A DNA stretch of 64,000 nucleotides, taken from Cytobacillus gottheilii. Lineage in GTDB: Bacteria > Bacillota > Bacilli > Bacillales > Cytobacillaceae. Below are positions 9,546 to 18,047 of the stretch, piece after piece. The notes below the pieces were generated by a model that was given only the letters and a program-made list of their open reading frames with translations, was not told the origin of the DNA and ran no database searches. Positions within the stretch are counted from its first letter, which is position 1. Every line of letters begins with the position of its first letter. Both the position numbers and the translations under genes were made by a program. Where the stretch lies: NCBI RefSeq assembly GCF_001636345.1, contig NZ_KV440945.1:2457631-2521630 (forward strand), in the 5' to 3' direction.

Positions 9546-9698
9546 AAAATAAAGCTAAATTAAGCCATTTGAGACATTTAACCGGAGTTAGTACCTTTAT
9601 TTTTAACTATTGTTATGTTTTTTCCAAAATAAGCGAAATTCCTCGTTTATTTTCTTTCAAAATGAAAACCAAATTAATCTTAAATTAGTAACTACCTG

Positions 9699-9741
9699 CC
9701 CGAAGGATTAGACATTTAATACTTATGTTTAATCCTTTGGG
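9699..9741. repeat. 17-bp inverted repeat (long RNA hairpin)
   Basis: CCCGAAGGATTAGACAT (9699-9715) pairs along its whole length with 9725-9741, using two G-U pairs, around a 9-base loop. There is no T-run on the plus strand, so it is not a standard terminator. It lies 250 bases before the GntR gene; function not known. Confidence 0.5.
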
Positions 9742-9934
9742 TAATTCTGTGACTTTGCAAACATTCTTCCTAAAAAACAATGTTCTTCATCAGGTGATCC
9801 TACATTATACTCCTCCCAGCCTAAGAAATAGATCTATATAAAAAAATTTGTTCTTAATCATATAGGATTTGTCATAACATTTATATATAATTGTTTTATA
9901 ATGTATTAACTTGTAAACTATATTTAAAACATAA

Positions 9935-9950
9935 TTGTTAGCGCTTTCTG
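9935..9950 (+). promoter_or_regulatory. possible CcpA (cre) site before the GntR gene
   Basis: TTGTTAGCGCTTTCTG resembles the cre consensus with two mismatches and lies about 45 bases before the GntR start. A carbohydrate locus would fit catabolite repression, but the match is imperfect. Confidence 0.35.
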
Positions 9951-9990
9951 ATGCGTTTTATATTTAATGTTACATAGATAGGGGTCCATA

Positions 9991-10719
9991 ATGGAAAAAA
10001 ATCAATCACTGCATGCTTTTGTAAAAGAAGAGCTGATGAATCAAATTAAATCAAACAAATACAAGCATGGAGAGCAGTTTCCGACTGAATATAAACTCTG
10101 CAAAGAATTTGATGTCAGCAGAACAACCATACGTGCTGCACTGCAGCAGCTCACTCAAGAAGGCTATCTTGTCCGTCACCAAGGCAAAGGCACATTTGTA
10201 GCCGATCCAAAAGTGAGTCAATCGCTCACACAGACAGTCAAAAAATATAGTGATCAAGTGGCCATGCAAGGAAAACAAGCAACCACCCATCTCATCAGCA
10301 TTCAAGTGATTCCTGCTAATGAGTTTCTGCAAAATGTATTGGAGGTTAGCGCGAATGCGCCAATTCAGCGAATTGAGCGTACACGAGGTGCCAACGGTGA
10401 ACCAACACAATATCAAATCTCCTATATTCCATGGGAAGTCGCACCAGGCATCACTAAAGAACATGCTGAATCATCCCTATATACTTCTTTAAAACAGCAA
10501 TTTTCCGTCCGTATTGCTAAAACAACGGAAAATGTTGAAATTACTCTTGCAGACGAACGCACGAGCAATTATTTAAAATGCAAACGTGATCTTCCTTGTT
10601 TTTACCTTGAAACGATTGCTTTGGACACATCAGGGCGGCGCGTAGAATTTTCCCGTTCTTATTTTAGAGGAGATAAAACGAACTTTATCATTGAGAGAAA
10701 CTACACGGAGGAACAATAA
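9991..10719 (+). CDS. GntR-family regulator with UTRA sensor domain
   Basis: 242 residues. The winged helix-turn-helix is at about 8-72, with the family pattern F-P-T-E-Y-K-L-C-K-E-F-D-V-S-R-T-T-I-R near 30-48 and H-Q-G-K-G-T-F-V-A near 64-72. A UTRA effector domain fills about 92-235. This HutC/NagR-type architecture usually binds a sugar or sugar phosphate. The ribosome site is weak (AGGGG). The next gene starts 17 bases downstream on the same strand and encodes a carbohydrate deacetylase, so the likely effector is an acetylated amino-sugar product, and the pair probably forms a self-regulated operon. Confidence 0.9.
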   Translation: MEKNQSLHAFVKEELMNQIKSNKYKHGEQFPTEYKLCKEFDVSRTTIRAALQQLTQEGYLVRHQGKGTFVADPKVSQSLTQTVKKYSDQVAMQGKQATTHLISIQVIPANEFLQNVLEVSANAPIQRIERTRGANGEPTQYQISYIPWEVAPGITKEHAESSLYTSLKQQFSVRIAKTTENVEITLADERTSNYLKCKRDLPCFYLETIALDTSGRRVEFSRSYFRGDKTNFIIERNYTEEQ

Positions 10720-10736
10720 GAAATCGGAGGGTTCAT

Positions 10737-11435
10737 ATGAAAATACTTTTAAATGCAGATGATTACGGACTTACAAAAGGAGTTACAGATGGGATTATAC
10801 AATCACATGTTAATGGAATAGTTCAGTCAGCAACACTGATGATGAATGGACTTGCTGCATCATATGCTGTTGAACAAGCGCGGCTGTACCCAAGCTTACA
10901 AGTTGGCATTCATCTTGTACTGACCTGGGGAAAGCCGATTGCTGCTGATAGTGATTCCTTGACAAATGAAAAAGGGCTTTTCAAATTCAAAAACTCTGAC
11001 ACTACAATCACTGAAGAGGATCTTCAGGTGGTAGAAAAAGAATGGCAATCCCAGATTGAAGCATTCCAAAAAACTGGACTTCCTCTTCACCATATTGACA
11101 GTCACCACCATGTTCATGGCTGGCCTGATTTAAAAGAAGTCATCATCCGGCTCGCAAAAAAATATAAGGTTCCTGTACGTTTCGCTGAATCAATTAAGGA
11201 TGAATCTGATATTCTCTTAACTCAGGCACTTTGGACAGATTTTTATGCTGATGGTGTTGACGGCCAACTATTTAATAATTTAAAAGATTTGCCATATGAA
11301 TCGATTGAAGTCATGACCCACCCTGCTGTAATTGATGATGAACTTCGCACTGTGAGCTCATATGTTGATAAAAGAAAAACAGAACTTGAGCTTTTATGTT
11401 CGATGAAAATGCCAGACTGGGCCCAGCCATTATAA
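10737..11435 (+). CDS. ChbG/YdjC-type carbohydrate deacetylase
   Basis: 232 residues, normal for the ChbG/YdjC family, which removes an acetyl group from chitin or cellobiose-type disaccharides. Metal-site motifs are visible: N-A-D-D-Y-G at 6-11, G-I-H-L near 59-62, and D-S-H-H-H-V-H-G near 122-129. TCGGAGG is placed before the ATG. It is paired with a GntR/UTRA regulator, but the PTS or glycosidase genes that often complete such operons are absent here. The exact sugar is not predictable from this context. Confidence 0.88.
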   Translation: MKILLNADDYGLTKGVTDGIIQSHVNGIVQSATLMMNGLAASYAVEQARLYPSLQVGIHLVLTWGKPIAADSDSLTNEKGLFKFKNSDTTITEEDLQVVEKEWQSQIEAFQKTGLPLHHIDSHHHVHGWPDLKEVIIRLAKKYKVPVRFAESIKDESDILLTQALWTDFYADGVDGQLFNNLKDLPYESIEVMTHPAVIDDELRTVSSYVDKRKTELELLCSMKMPDWAQPL

Positions 11436-11535
11436 TGGATATCGTCAGATAAACTGTTTAATATTTTTTATTCGTAATAGACTTTAGAATTATAGTCTAA
11501 TGAACGAATTCATAACTAAATTTCTAATTAATTGA

Positions 11536-11577
11536 AAAGCCTAATTTCTTAATTAAAAAACTAAGAAATTAGGCTTT
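11536..11577. terminator. bidirectional terminator
   Basis: AAAGCCTAATTTCTTA (11536-11551) and its complement (11562-11577) form a 16-bp perfect stem with a 10-base loop between two convergent genes. Confidence 0.85.
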
Positions 11578-11635
11578 AATACTAAAATCAAATTAAAATT
11601 CTATTAATTTATCAGGAAAAAATATAGTCAGTCCT

Positions 11636-12649
11636 CTAAATAGAGACCTCAATCTCTTTCAGTATTTCATAAGCACCTTCTGACTCATTTGAGCACACTA
11701 CAATGCTAAGCTGTTTATCTGGATAATATACACTGCGAAAGTTTACCCCGGGGTCATACCCCATCAAAATATATTTTACCACGGCTTCTTCTTCCTTAAG
11801 AATATATACTCCATAGCCGTAAAACAGACCTTCATCTATCTCTGCCGTTGACTTCAATAATGTCTGTGTCATTTCTGGTGTTAAAAGCTGACCATTCAGT
11901 AATGCTTCCCAAAAATGAATCATATCCTCTGCTGTAACATATGCCCCGCCATCAGATGCGGATTTAGCTGGAAGTGAGTAAGTATTTGTTTTCCAGCCGC
12001 CATCAGGTTTCTTCACGTATCCTAACGCCACTTTCGCAGGCAATTCATCCATTTCAAAATACCCAGACTCCATCATTCCAGCCTTTTGAAAAACAAATCT
12101 TTCAATATAATCACTAAAAATCAATCCGCTTACTTTTTCAACAATTAGCCCTAAGACAATATAGCCAGCATTATTGTAATGAAAAGTCCTTCCCGCAGCA
12201 TCTTGCATTTTTTTGTTTTGGAATAATGGCAAAAAATCCTGCAGGTCTCTTATATGATACATAGGTGTAGTAACCCATAGCTCTTCGTAATCATCCATCT
12301 CTTCTTCATCAAAATAGTCTGGGATACCAGATGTATGAGTAAGCAAGTGTTGTATGGTCACATTTTGATCAAAATAAGGGAAGTCTATATCAATGCACTC
12401 ATTCAATTTAGAAGAAAATGAAATCTTCCCTTCTTCAACAAGCTGACAAATGGCGATAGCAGTGAAGATTTTACAGCCAGAAGCTATTCCATATCGAGTC
12501 TTGGATTGGTTTTTTATCTTTTCAGATCGATTAGCATATCCATAACTCTCTGTTAAATTAAGTTCTTTGGATTTCACATAAAATGTTCCTGAAAATTTCA
12601 TCTTATGGGCCGTTTTATTTATTTTTTCTAATAAATCGCTTTTCTTCAT
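11636..12649 (-). CDS. serine hydrolase of the beta-lactamase/class C family
   Basis: 337 residues. The S-x-x-K nucleophile motif is S57-G-C-K60 and the second motif is Y158-N-N160. The H-T-S-G-I-P block typical of esterase/D-aminopeptidase-like members is at about 105-110, and the C-terminal G-Y-D-P-G-V near 295-300 stands where the K-T-G region would be. No signal peptide is visible, so it is probably cytoplasmic; many such Bacillus proteins are esterases or peptidases of unknown substrate and not antibiotic-resistance enzymes. AGGAGG is placed before the ATG. Confidence 0.85.
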   Translation of the reverse strand: MKKSDLLEKINKTAHKMKFSGTFYVKSKELNLTESYGYANRSEKIKNQSKTRYGIASGCKIFTAIAICQLVEEGKISFSSKLNECIDIDFPYFDQNVTIQHLLTHTSGIPDYFDEEEMDDYEELWVTTPMYHIRDLQDFLPLFQNKKMQDAAGRTFHYNNAGYIVLGLIVEKVSGLIFSDYIERFVFQKAGMMESGYFEMDELPAKVALGYVKKPDGGWKTNTYSLPAKSASDGGAYVTAEDMIHFWEALLNGQLLTPEMTQTLLKSTAEIDEGLFYGYGVYILKEEEAVVKYILMGYDPGVNFRSVYYPDKQLSIVVCSNESEGAYEILKEIEVSI

Positions 12650-13078
12650 TATTTGTTCCTCCTAAATGTTCTTTTAATTTTTCTCCTAAATGACAAGAAA
12701 TAAAAAGTACATTTAGTTAGCCTCTTCACATTTGAAAACGCAACATACCCTCACCCTCCTTTATGAAACCTTACCATAAAGTCTAAATTTTACAAATACC
12801 AAGAGAGTTAATACACATAAATAGGAATTCATATTAAATACAGACCAAATATAATTCTCTTCAATTAACTGAGATTATTTTTAATATTTGTTCCGAATAG
12901 CAGATTTAAGAGTTAGTAACATTGTTCTAAACACTACCCTTCTTACTTAGATTAAATGATCTAATTGCCGCAAACACTCATCCACCTTTTTAGATCTTTT
13001 AAAAAGATCGTTCTATCCTATACTTCAAAAAATATAAATAGAATATGTGCTTAAATAACTGATAGACTTATGCTCGTG
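12650..13078. other. intergenic region upstream of katA, no gene
   Basis: AT-rich, no credible reading frame of useful length. A 17-base palindrome GATCTTTT-A-AAAAGATC lies at 12993-13009. A GGAGGG site followed by a six-codon frame sits near 12740 on the minus strand (see rejected items). Confidence 0.5.
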
Positions 13079-13093
13079 TAATAATAATTATAA
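13079..13093 (+). promoter_or_regulatory. Per box 1 (upstream)
   Basis: TAATAATAATTATAA matches the PerR operator consensus TTATAATNATTATAA at all but one defined position. Confidence 0.65.
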
Positions 13094-13122
13094 AAGAATT
13101 CTACATTATAAAAAGTTTTTAT

Positions 13123-13137
13123 TTATAATTATTATAA
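13123..13137 (+). promoter_or_regulatory. Per box 2 (promoter-proximal)
   Basis: TTATAATTATTATAA is a perfect match to the PerR consensus. It ends seven bases before the -35 hexamer of the katA promoter, so bound PerR would block RNA polymerase. Centre-to-centre distance to box 1 is 44 bases, about four helical turns. Confidence 0.85.
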
Positions 13138-13144
13138 AAAAGTA

Positions 13145-13172
13145 TTGATTTTTGAGTAATAAGTGTTATCAT
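13145..13172 (+). promoter_or_regulatory. katA promoter (sigma-A type)
   Basis: TTGATT (13145-13150), 16 bases, TATCAT (13167-13172). The start codon is 44 bases further on. Confidence 0.65.
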
Positions 13173-13215
13173 TAGTTCATAAGCAATCGAAACTATTTTT
13201 TGAGGTGATATTTGA

Positions 13216-14673
13216 ATGACAACTAATAATCGATTAACAACAAGCTGGGGCTCACCCGTTGGAGACAACCAAAATTCAATGACAGCAGGCGGTCGCGGAC
13301 CTACTTTACTGCAAGATGTGCATTTGCTTGAAAAACTGGCACATTTTAATAGAGAACGAGTTCCTGAGCGTGTTGTTCATGCGAAAGGTGCTGGCGCACA
13401 CGGTTACTTTGAAGTAACAAACGATTTATCAAAATACACAAAAGCTGATTTTCTTTCAGAGGTTGGCAAACGCACACCAATGTTTATCCGCTTCTCAACG
13501 GTTGCCGGTGAGCTTGGCTCAGCTGACACCGTTCGTGACCCGCGCGGATTTGCAGTGAAATTTTACACAGAAGATGGAAACTATGATTTAGTCGGAAACA
13601 ATACACCAATCTTCTTTATTCGTGATGCGATTAAATTCCCTGATTTCATTCATACGCAAAAAAGAGATCCTAAAACACATCTTAAAAACCCTACCGCAGT
13701 TTGGGATTTCTGGTCACATTCACCAGAATCATTACATCAGGTGACATACTTAATGGGTGATCGCGGGATTCCAGCGAGTCTTCGCACAATGAATGGCTAT
13801 GGCAGTCATACATTTAAATGGGTCAATAAAGAAGGCGATGCTGTTTGGGTAAAATATCACTTTATTGCAGACCAGGGCGTCAAAAACATGGATCCGCAAT
13901 TAGCAGCTAAAATTGCCGGTGAGCACCCTGACTACCATACAGAAGATTTATTCAATGCGATCGAAAATGGCGACTACCCTTCTTGGACATTAAAGGTTCA
14001 AATCATGCCTGTTGAGGATGCTGATACGTATCGCTTCGATCCATTTGATGTGACAAAGGTTTGGTCTCACAAAGATTATCCATTAATTGAAGTTGGGAAA
14101 ATGGTTTTAGATCGAAACCCAGAAAACTATTTTGCTGAAGTGGAGCAGGTTACGCTTTCACCAGGCAATATGGTACCAGGTATTGAGCCTTCACCTGATA
14201 AAATGCTTCAAGGACGTTTATTTGCATACTCTGATGCTCATCGTTACCGTGTGGGTGCTAACCACAACATGCTGCCAATTAACCGTCCGAAAAACGAGCA
14301 GGCCAACTACCAGCGCGATGGACAGATGCGTTTTGACAACAATGGCGGAGGCTCTGTCTATTACGAGCCAAACAGCTTTAATGGTCCTGCAGAAACACCT
14401 GAAAACCAAACTTCAGGATTTGCTGTTAATGGTGTGGCAGAAAGCGTTTCATATGATCATAACGACCATTACACACAAGCGGGTGATCTGTATCGCATAA
14501 TGGATGCTGATGAGCGTGAACGTCTAATTGCAAACATTGTGGCATCAATGAAAGAAGTAAAACTTGAAGAAATCAAGCAGCGCCAAATTCAGCACTTCTA
14601 TAAAGCGGATCCAGAATATGGAACAAAGATAGCAGAAGGATTAGGATTATCAATTGGTGAAGAAGTAAAATAA
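13216..14673 (+). CDS. katA: vegetative heme catalase
   Basis: 485 residues, small-subunit monofunctional catalase that splits hydrogen peroxide. Catalytic His55 is in [11 protein letters not shown]. The Asn of the active site is in V-G-N-N-T-P near 126-131, and the proximal heme tyrosine is in [11 protein letters not shown] near 333-343. The ribosome site TGAGGTGAT lies six bases before the ATG. Two Per boxes overlap the promoter region, and a Fur/PerR-type gene follows, so induction by peroxide through PerR is expected. Confidence 0.97.
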   Translation: MTTNNRLTTSWGSPVGDNQNSMTAGGRGPTLLQDVHLLEKLAHFNRERVPERVVHAKGAGAHGYFEVTNDLSKYTKADFLSEVGKRTPMFIRFSTVAGELGSADTVRDPRGFAVKFYTEDGNYDLVGNNTPIFFIRDAIKFPDFIHTQKRDPKTHLKNPTAVWDFWSHSPESLHQVTYLMGDRGIPASLRTMNGYGSHTFKWVNKEGDAVWVKYHFIADQGVKNMDPQLAAKIAGEHPDYHTEDLFNAIENGDYPSWTLKVQIMPVEDADTYRFDPFDVTKVWSHKDYPLIEVGKMVLDRNPENYFAEVEQVTLSPGNMVPGIEPSPDKMLQGRLFAYSDAHRYRVGANHNMLPINRPKNEQANYQRDGQMRFDNNGGGSVYYEPNSFNGPAETPENQTSGFAVNGVAESVSYDHNDHYTQAGDLYRIMDADERERLIANIVASMKEVKLEEIKQRQIQHFYKADPEYGTKIAEGLGLSIGEEVK

Positions 14674-14745
14674 CAAAAGCAACAATCTATGTTTTAAATT
14701 CTCATTTTATCTTCTCAATTCTCATTTAACGACAAAATTCTTTTC

Positions 14746-14784
14746 GGAGGGGCTGTTATAAATTAACTGGCTCCTCCTATTTTA
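14746..14784 (+). terminator. terminator between katA and perR
   Basis: GGAGGGGC (14746-14753) pairs with GCTCCTCC (14770-14777), one mismatch, followed by TATTTTAT. Confidence 0.5.
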
Positions 14785-14804
14785 TAAAAAGAGGCTGATT
14801 AGTA

Positions 14805-15221
14805 ATGGAAGATGAACGAATAACGGAGCTTGTTCCCTTCTTAAAAGAAAAGGGTCTAAGAATCACACCACAGCGTATCCAAATAATAGGAGTCATGATG
14901 GAATTTGATGGACATCCAACTGCTGAAGACATTCAGAGTAAAATTCCCATTATCAGTCTTGCTACGATATACAATAACGTAAAATTATTTGTAAAGCTTG
15001 GTATTGTCGAAGAGCTTCCATATGGAAATGGTGTTAGCCGATTTGAGTTGTTTAAAGCTCATCATTACCATGTAATCTGTGAAACTTGCGGAAAAATAGC
15101 TGATTTAAACTTACCGGATTTAAAAGTAGTCGAAGATTTTGCTTCAAGTGTAACAGGGTTTCAAATTCATACACATAAAATGGAAGTATATGGACAATGT
15201 TCACAATGTAAACATTTGTAG
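14805..15221 (+). CDS. Fur-family repressor, PerR type
   Basis: 138 residues. The winged helix is at about 12-80, with R-I-T-P-Q-R near 18-23. The structural zinc site is C-x-x-C twice: C-E-T-C and C-S-Q-C near the C-terminus. The regulatory-metal region reads H-H-Y-H-V-I with D-L-N-L-P-D-L after it, as in PerR, and H-T-H-K-M-E-V-Y-G closes the domain. Its place behind a catalase with perfect Per boxes supports a peroxide sensor; a second Fur paralogue cannot be excluded. A short zinc-ribbon gene follows after 13 bases. Confidence 0.88.
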   Translation: MEDERITELVPFLKEKGLRITPQRIQIIGVMMEFDGHPTAEDIQSKIPIISLATIYNNVKLFVKLGIVEELPYGNGVSRFELFKAHHYHVICETCGKIADLNLPDLKVVEDFASSVTGFQIHTHKMEVYGQCSQCKHL

Positions 15222-15234
15222 AAAGGTGATTATA

Positions 15235-15348
15235 ATGAAAAACAATCGAAACATTTGTACAATTTGCCGTACACCAATTAAACAGCTAAAGCATAGCAGC
15301 TTATGTGCATGTGGTATAAAAATTAAAACGAAAAAAGCGATTTCCTAA
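15235..15348 (+). CDS. 37-residue Cys4 zinc-ribbon-like small protein
   Basis: ATG 15235 has AAAGGTGAT at good spacing and starts 13 bases after the PerR-type gene, so it is co-transcribed. The 37 residues contain C8-x-x-C11 and C24-x-C26, separated by 12 residues, and end in a Lys-rich tail (KIKIKTKKAIS). Four paired cysteines suggest a one-zinc knuckle. I do not recognise the family. The reading frame ends with TAA, and the coupling to a redox regulator suggests a metal or thiol role, but this is inference. Confidence 0.6.
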   Translation: MKNNRNICTICRTPIKQLKHSSLCACGIKIKTKKAIS

Positions 15349-15377
15349 TATGTTGGGATATCGGCTCTTCTTTACAT

Positions 15378-15416
15378 GAGAGAAGGATCAGTCTGCTTAG
15401 ATTATTCCTTCTCTTT
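15378..15416. terminator. hairpin, possible terminator of the perR unit
   Basis: AGAGAAGGA (15379-15387) and TCCTTCTCT (15406-15414) form a 9-bp stem with an 18-base loop followed by TTG. A weaker imperfect hairpin lies at the end of the small Cys gene (about 15334-15367). Confidence 0.4.
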
Positions 15417-15430
15417 GCCATGCTGCCAAC

Positions 15431-15457
15431 AAAAAAAGCCATCATAAGATGACTTTT
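15431..15457 (-). terminator. terminator of the hen1-pnkp operon
   Basis: On the minus strand GTCATC-TTAT-GATGGC is followed by seven T, five bases past the pnkp stop. Confidence 0.75.
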
Positions 15458-15461
15458 CTGA

Positions 15462-18047
15462 TTATAATCGAGGATCTATTTGTTCAGCTTCTAATGCTAA
15501 TGAGGCTAACACACATTCATGAACACGTTCAATAGACTCCCCTGCTATGAATCGCTTAACACTTTCCATGCTAAGTGCAAACTCCTTCAATGCATTCCGC
15601 TGCTTTTTGTTTGTATTTCTTTCCTTCAACCTTTTTAGATTGGCAGGCTCTAAGTAATCAATGCCATAAATAATATGCAAATACTTCTGCCCTCTTACCT
15701 TAATGGCTGGCTGAAGCAGCTTTCCTTTTTCTTTCACCATAAAGTATTCAGGTTTGAGGACAATGCCTTCATGACCATCCTCTGTCATACTTTCCCACCA
15801 GCTGATAGCTTCCACTTCACTTTGTTCATCATCAATTATTTTATATTCTGTCACGGTAAAGAGATTTGATAACTGGGCAAGCTCCTGATTTTGCTGCATA
15901 TGCCATTCATGTGATTGATCAAAGAACTCACCACTACTGTGAGCAAGGACATGAAAAGGAGCAATGCTGATTTCAGCAAGGTCATGAAGATCCCAGCAAT
16001 ACTTTTGAAAAACATTTTGAAAGGTTTGCGCATTTTCGAGCTTTTGCTCGTATTGCTCCAGCCAGATCTTTGTTTCTGGATGTTCTGCTTTTTTTAGTTG
16101 CGATAAAAGCATCTTTCTGTCTAATATCGCATGCTCAGCAACATGAGCATACTGTTTGCTGATCAGTTCTTTCGCCTTTAAATTCCATGGCATGATTTCT
16201 GCATCTAATAGGACATAATCAGTTTCATATTTTTCAAAGTAAGGCTGCAGTTCTTCTGATAGTTGAGTTAGTATCATATTTTCAGCTTCCTTATTGAAAA
16301 AACGTCTTCCAGCTCTAGAGTATATTACCCCTAAGGAAGGATATCCAAAAGCGAGTTTACCGGCATCTGCGTTTTTGAAAATATGCAAGATGGCACGTGA
16401 ACCCATATGTTTCTTCTCAGCAATCATTCTTTGAACACCATGTTTGCGATAATATTGGATCGCTTCTCGAGGGTGCTCTAAGTAATTCTCCAAAGAAGAT
16501 GCAGCTGGAGGCGGTGTCATTGTTGGCGGTATATAAACTAACTGTTCAATCGGAATCGTAAAATGCGACACATCATCGATCGCCGGCTTAACATATTCAC
16601 TACCAACCATTATCTCCTTTATATGTTCAGGAGAAACCGTATATCCATTGATATATTTACTGATATTTGGCGGAGCAAAACGTTTCTTTTTCCATTCTAT
16701 TAATGGATTTTGGTCTGTTCCAGAATAGTCATGCTGAGCTTCAATAGATAGAAATTGTCTTTCAGGAAAACGCAGGGCGGTCAGCTCACCCCCAAAGACA
16801 GCTCCCTGATCAATATTGATTGTATTACCAACAATGAGCGGTTTTGGCTTTGGATCATGTCCCCAAATAATTAATTCACTAGAGTGATGATGGATAAACC
16901 AGTCCTTCCGGATCGGCTTGCCCTTTTCATCTACTCCGTCTGTATCTCCATATCGGCAGAAATCACTAATTCGCTTCGAGCTTTTGCCGATATAATGATC
17001 TTTAATGCCTGCATGTGTGCACACCGCTACATTTACACCATTTTGCTGAAGCGCATAATGTGAAGGTGCATAAAGTAAGAGGTTCTTTAATTCAGCTTTT
17101 AATTTTTCAGCTGCTTCTGTTCCCTTTTCCTCAGCATATGCATTGAACTCTTCTTCTACCTTTTCATCTCCATGGCTTAACGTAACCTTACGACCATCGA
17201 GCCAGCGCGCGATTTTCCAGCCATGGTTGCTGTCAATCATATAGGCATATCCTGCTTGTATATGTCTCAGCCAAAATTCCATCGTCACAAGCGATTTTGG
17301 TCCTCTGCTCATTACATCTCCTATGGAAAGAAGCTTTCTTCCCTCTTCATGAACATAGTATCCTTCTTCATTTTGCTTGTAATCCAGTTTTTCCAAGAGC
17401 TGCATCATCTCATCATAACAGCCGTGAATATCACCAATGATATCCAAACCTGCAGCGACATTGAGCGTTAGTTTATTTTGCTCCCTAGTTATCGAGATGT
17501 TTTGCTGATCTTCTTCCTTCATATAATAAACGCGTGTATAGCCTTCGTTTTTAAGAAACCTTTTTTCGCGATTAAAAGTACTGTACTGCTGCTTAATTCG
17601 CTTTTTCCCACGAGGATCTTTTCTTACTGAATCCCTGGAAATCAGTGTGTCTTCCTTTATATCAAGAACAATAGCGATGATCGGAACATGCTGCCGGCTC
17701 GCCATTTCAATATATCTTCTGCGGTCATCGCTATAAAGGTTGGTGGCATCTACAATAGTGACTTTATTTAAACGTGCACGAGCTTCAACCGTCTGATCCA
17801 AGAGCTTAAAGGCAGCTTGGGAAATCTTTTGATACTCGTTAAATAAGCCATCACTTTCTGCTTTAGGACGATTGTTGTAATCGATATATTCTGTATCACC
17901 TACTAAAACACGAAAATCATCTGAACTTACTTTTTCGGATGATTTTATAGATCCCTTTTCAATCCAATTTGAAAGCAGGGTAGTTTTACCGCTGCCTGAA
18001 GGGCCAATTAAGAGAGCGATACATCCAACTGGAAAGGAAATATTCAT
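15462..18047 (-). CDS. pnkp: polynucleotide kinase-phosphatase-ligase (bacterial RNA repair)
   Basis: 861-residue three-domain enzyme. The N-terminal 5' polynucleotide kinase has the P-loop GPSGSGKT at 15-22. The 2',3' phosphatase of the metallophosphoesterase type has GDIHG at 205-209, GDVMSRGP near 243-250 and W-G-H-D near 395-398. The C-terminal adenylyltransferase/ligase has the nucleotidyl-lysine motif K546-H-M-G-S-R. It heals and seals broken RNA ends together with Hen1. ATG 18047 has GGAGG seven bases upstream and overlaps the hen1 stop as ATGA, so the two are translationally coupled. Confidence 0.95.
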   Translation of the reverse strand: MNISFPVGCIALLIGPSGSGKTTLLSNWIEKGSIKSSEKVSSDDFRVLVGDTEYIDYNNRPKAESDGLFNEYQKISQAAFKLLDQTVEARARLNKVTIVDATNLYSDDRRRYIEMASRQHVPIIAIVLDIKEDTLISRDSVRKDPRGKKRIKQQYSTFNREKRFLKNEGYTRVYYMKEEDQQNISITREQNKLTLNVAAGLDIIGDIHGCYDEMMQLLEKLDYKQNEEGYYVHEEGRKLLSIGDVMSRGPKSLVTMEFWLRHIQAGYAYMIDSNHGWKIARWLDGRKVTLSHGDEKVEEEFNAYAEEKGTEAAEKLKAELKNLLLYAPSHYALQQNGVNVAVCTHAGIKDHYIGKSSKRISDFCRYGDTDGVDEKGKPIRKDWFIHHHSSELIIWGHDPKPKPLIVGNTINIDQGAVFGGELTALRFPERQFLSIEAQHDYSGTDQNPLIEWKKKRFAPPNISKYINGYTVSPEHIKEIMVGSEYVKPAIDDVSHFTIPIEQLVYIPPTMTPPPAASSLENYLEHPREAIQYYRKHGVQRMIAEKKHMGSRAILHIFKNADAGKLAFGYPSLGVIYSRAGRRFFNKEAENMILTQLSEELQPYFEKYETDYVLLDAEIMPWNLKAKELISKQYAHVAEHAILDRKMLLSQLKKAEHPETKIWLEQYEQKLENAQTFQNVFQKYCWDLHDLAEISIAPFHVLAHSSGEFFDQSHEWHMQQNQELAQLSNLFTVTEYKIIDDEQSEVEAISWWESMTEDGHEGIVLKPEYFMVKEKGKLLQPAIKVRGQKYLHIIYGIDYLEPANLKRLKERNTNKKQRNALKEFALSMESVKRFIAGESIERVHECVLASLALEAEQIDPRL

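Noticed and set aside
12735-12765. GGAGGG followed by a six-codon frame (minus strand) before the serine hydrolase gene
   Set aside because: Too short to support as a leader peptide; no attenuator-like hairpin follows.
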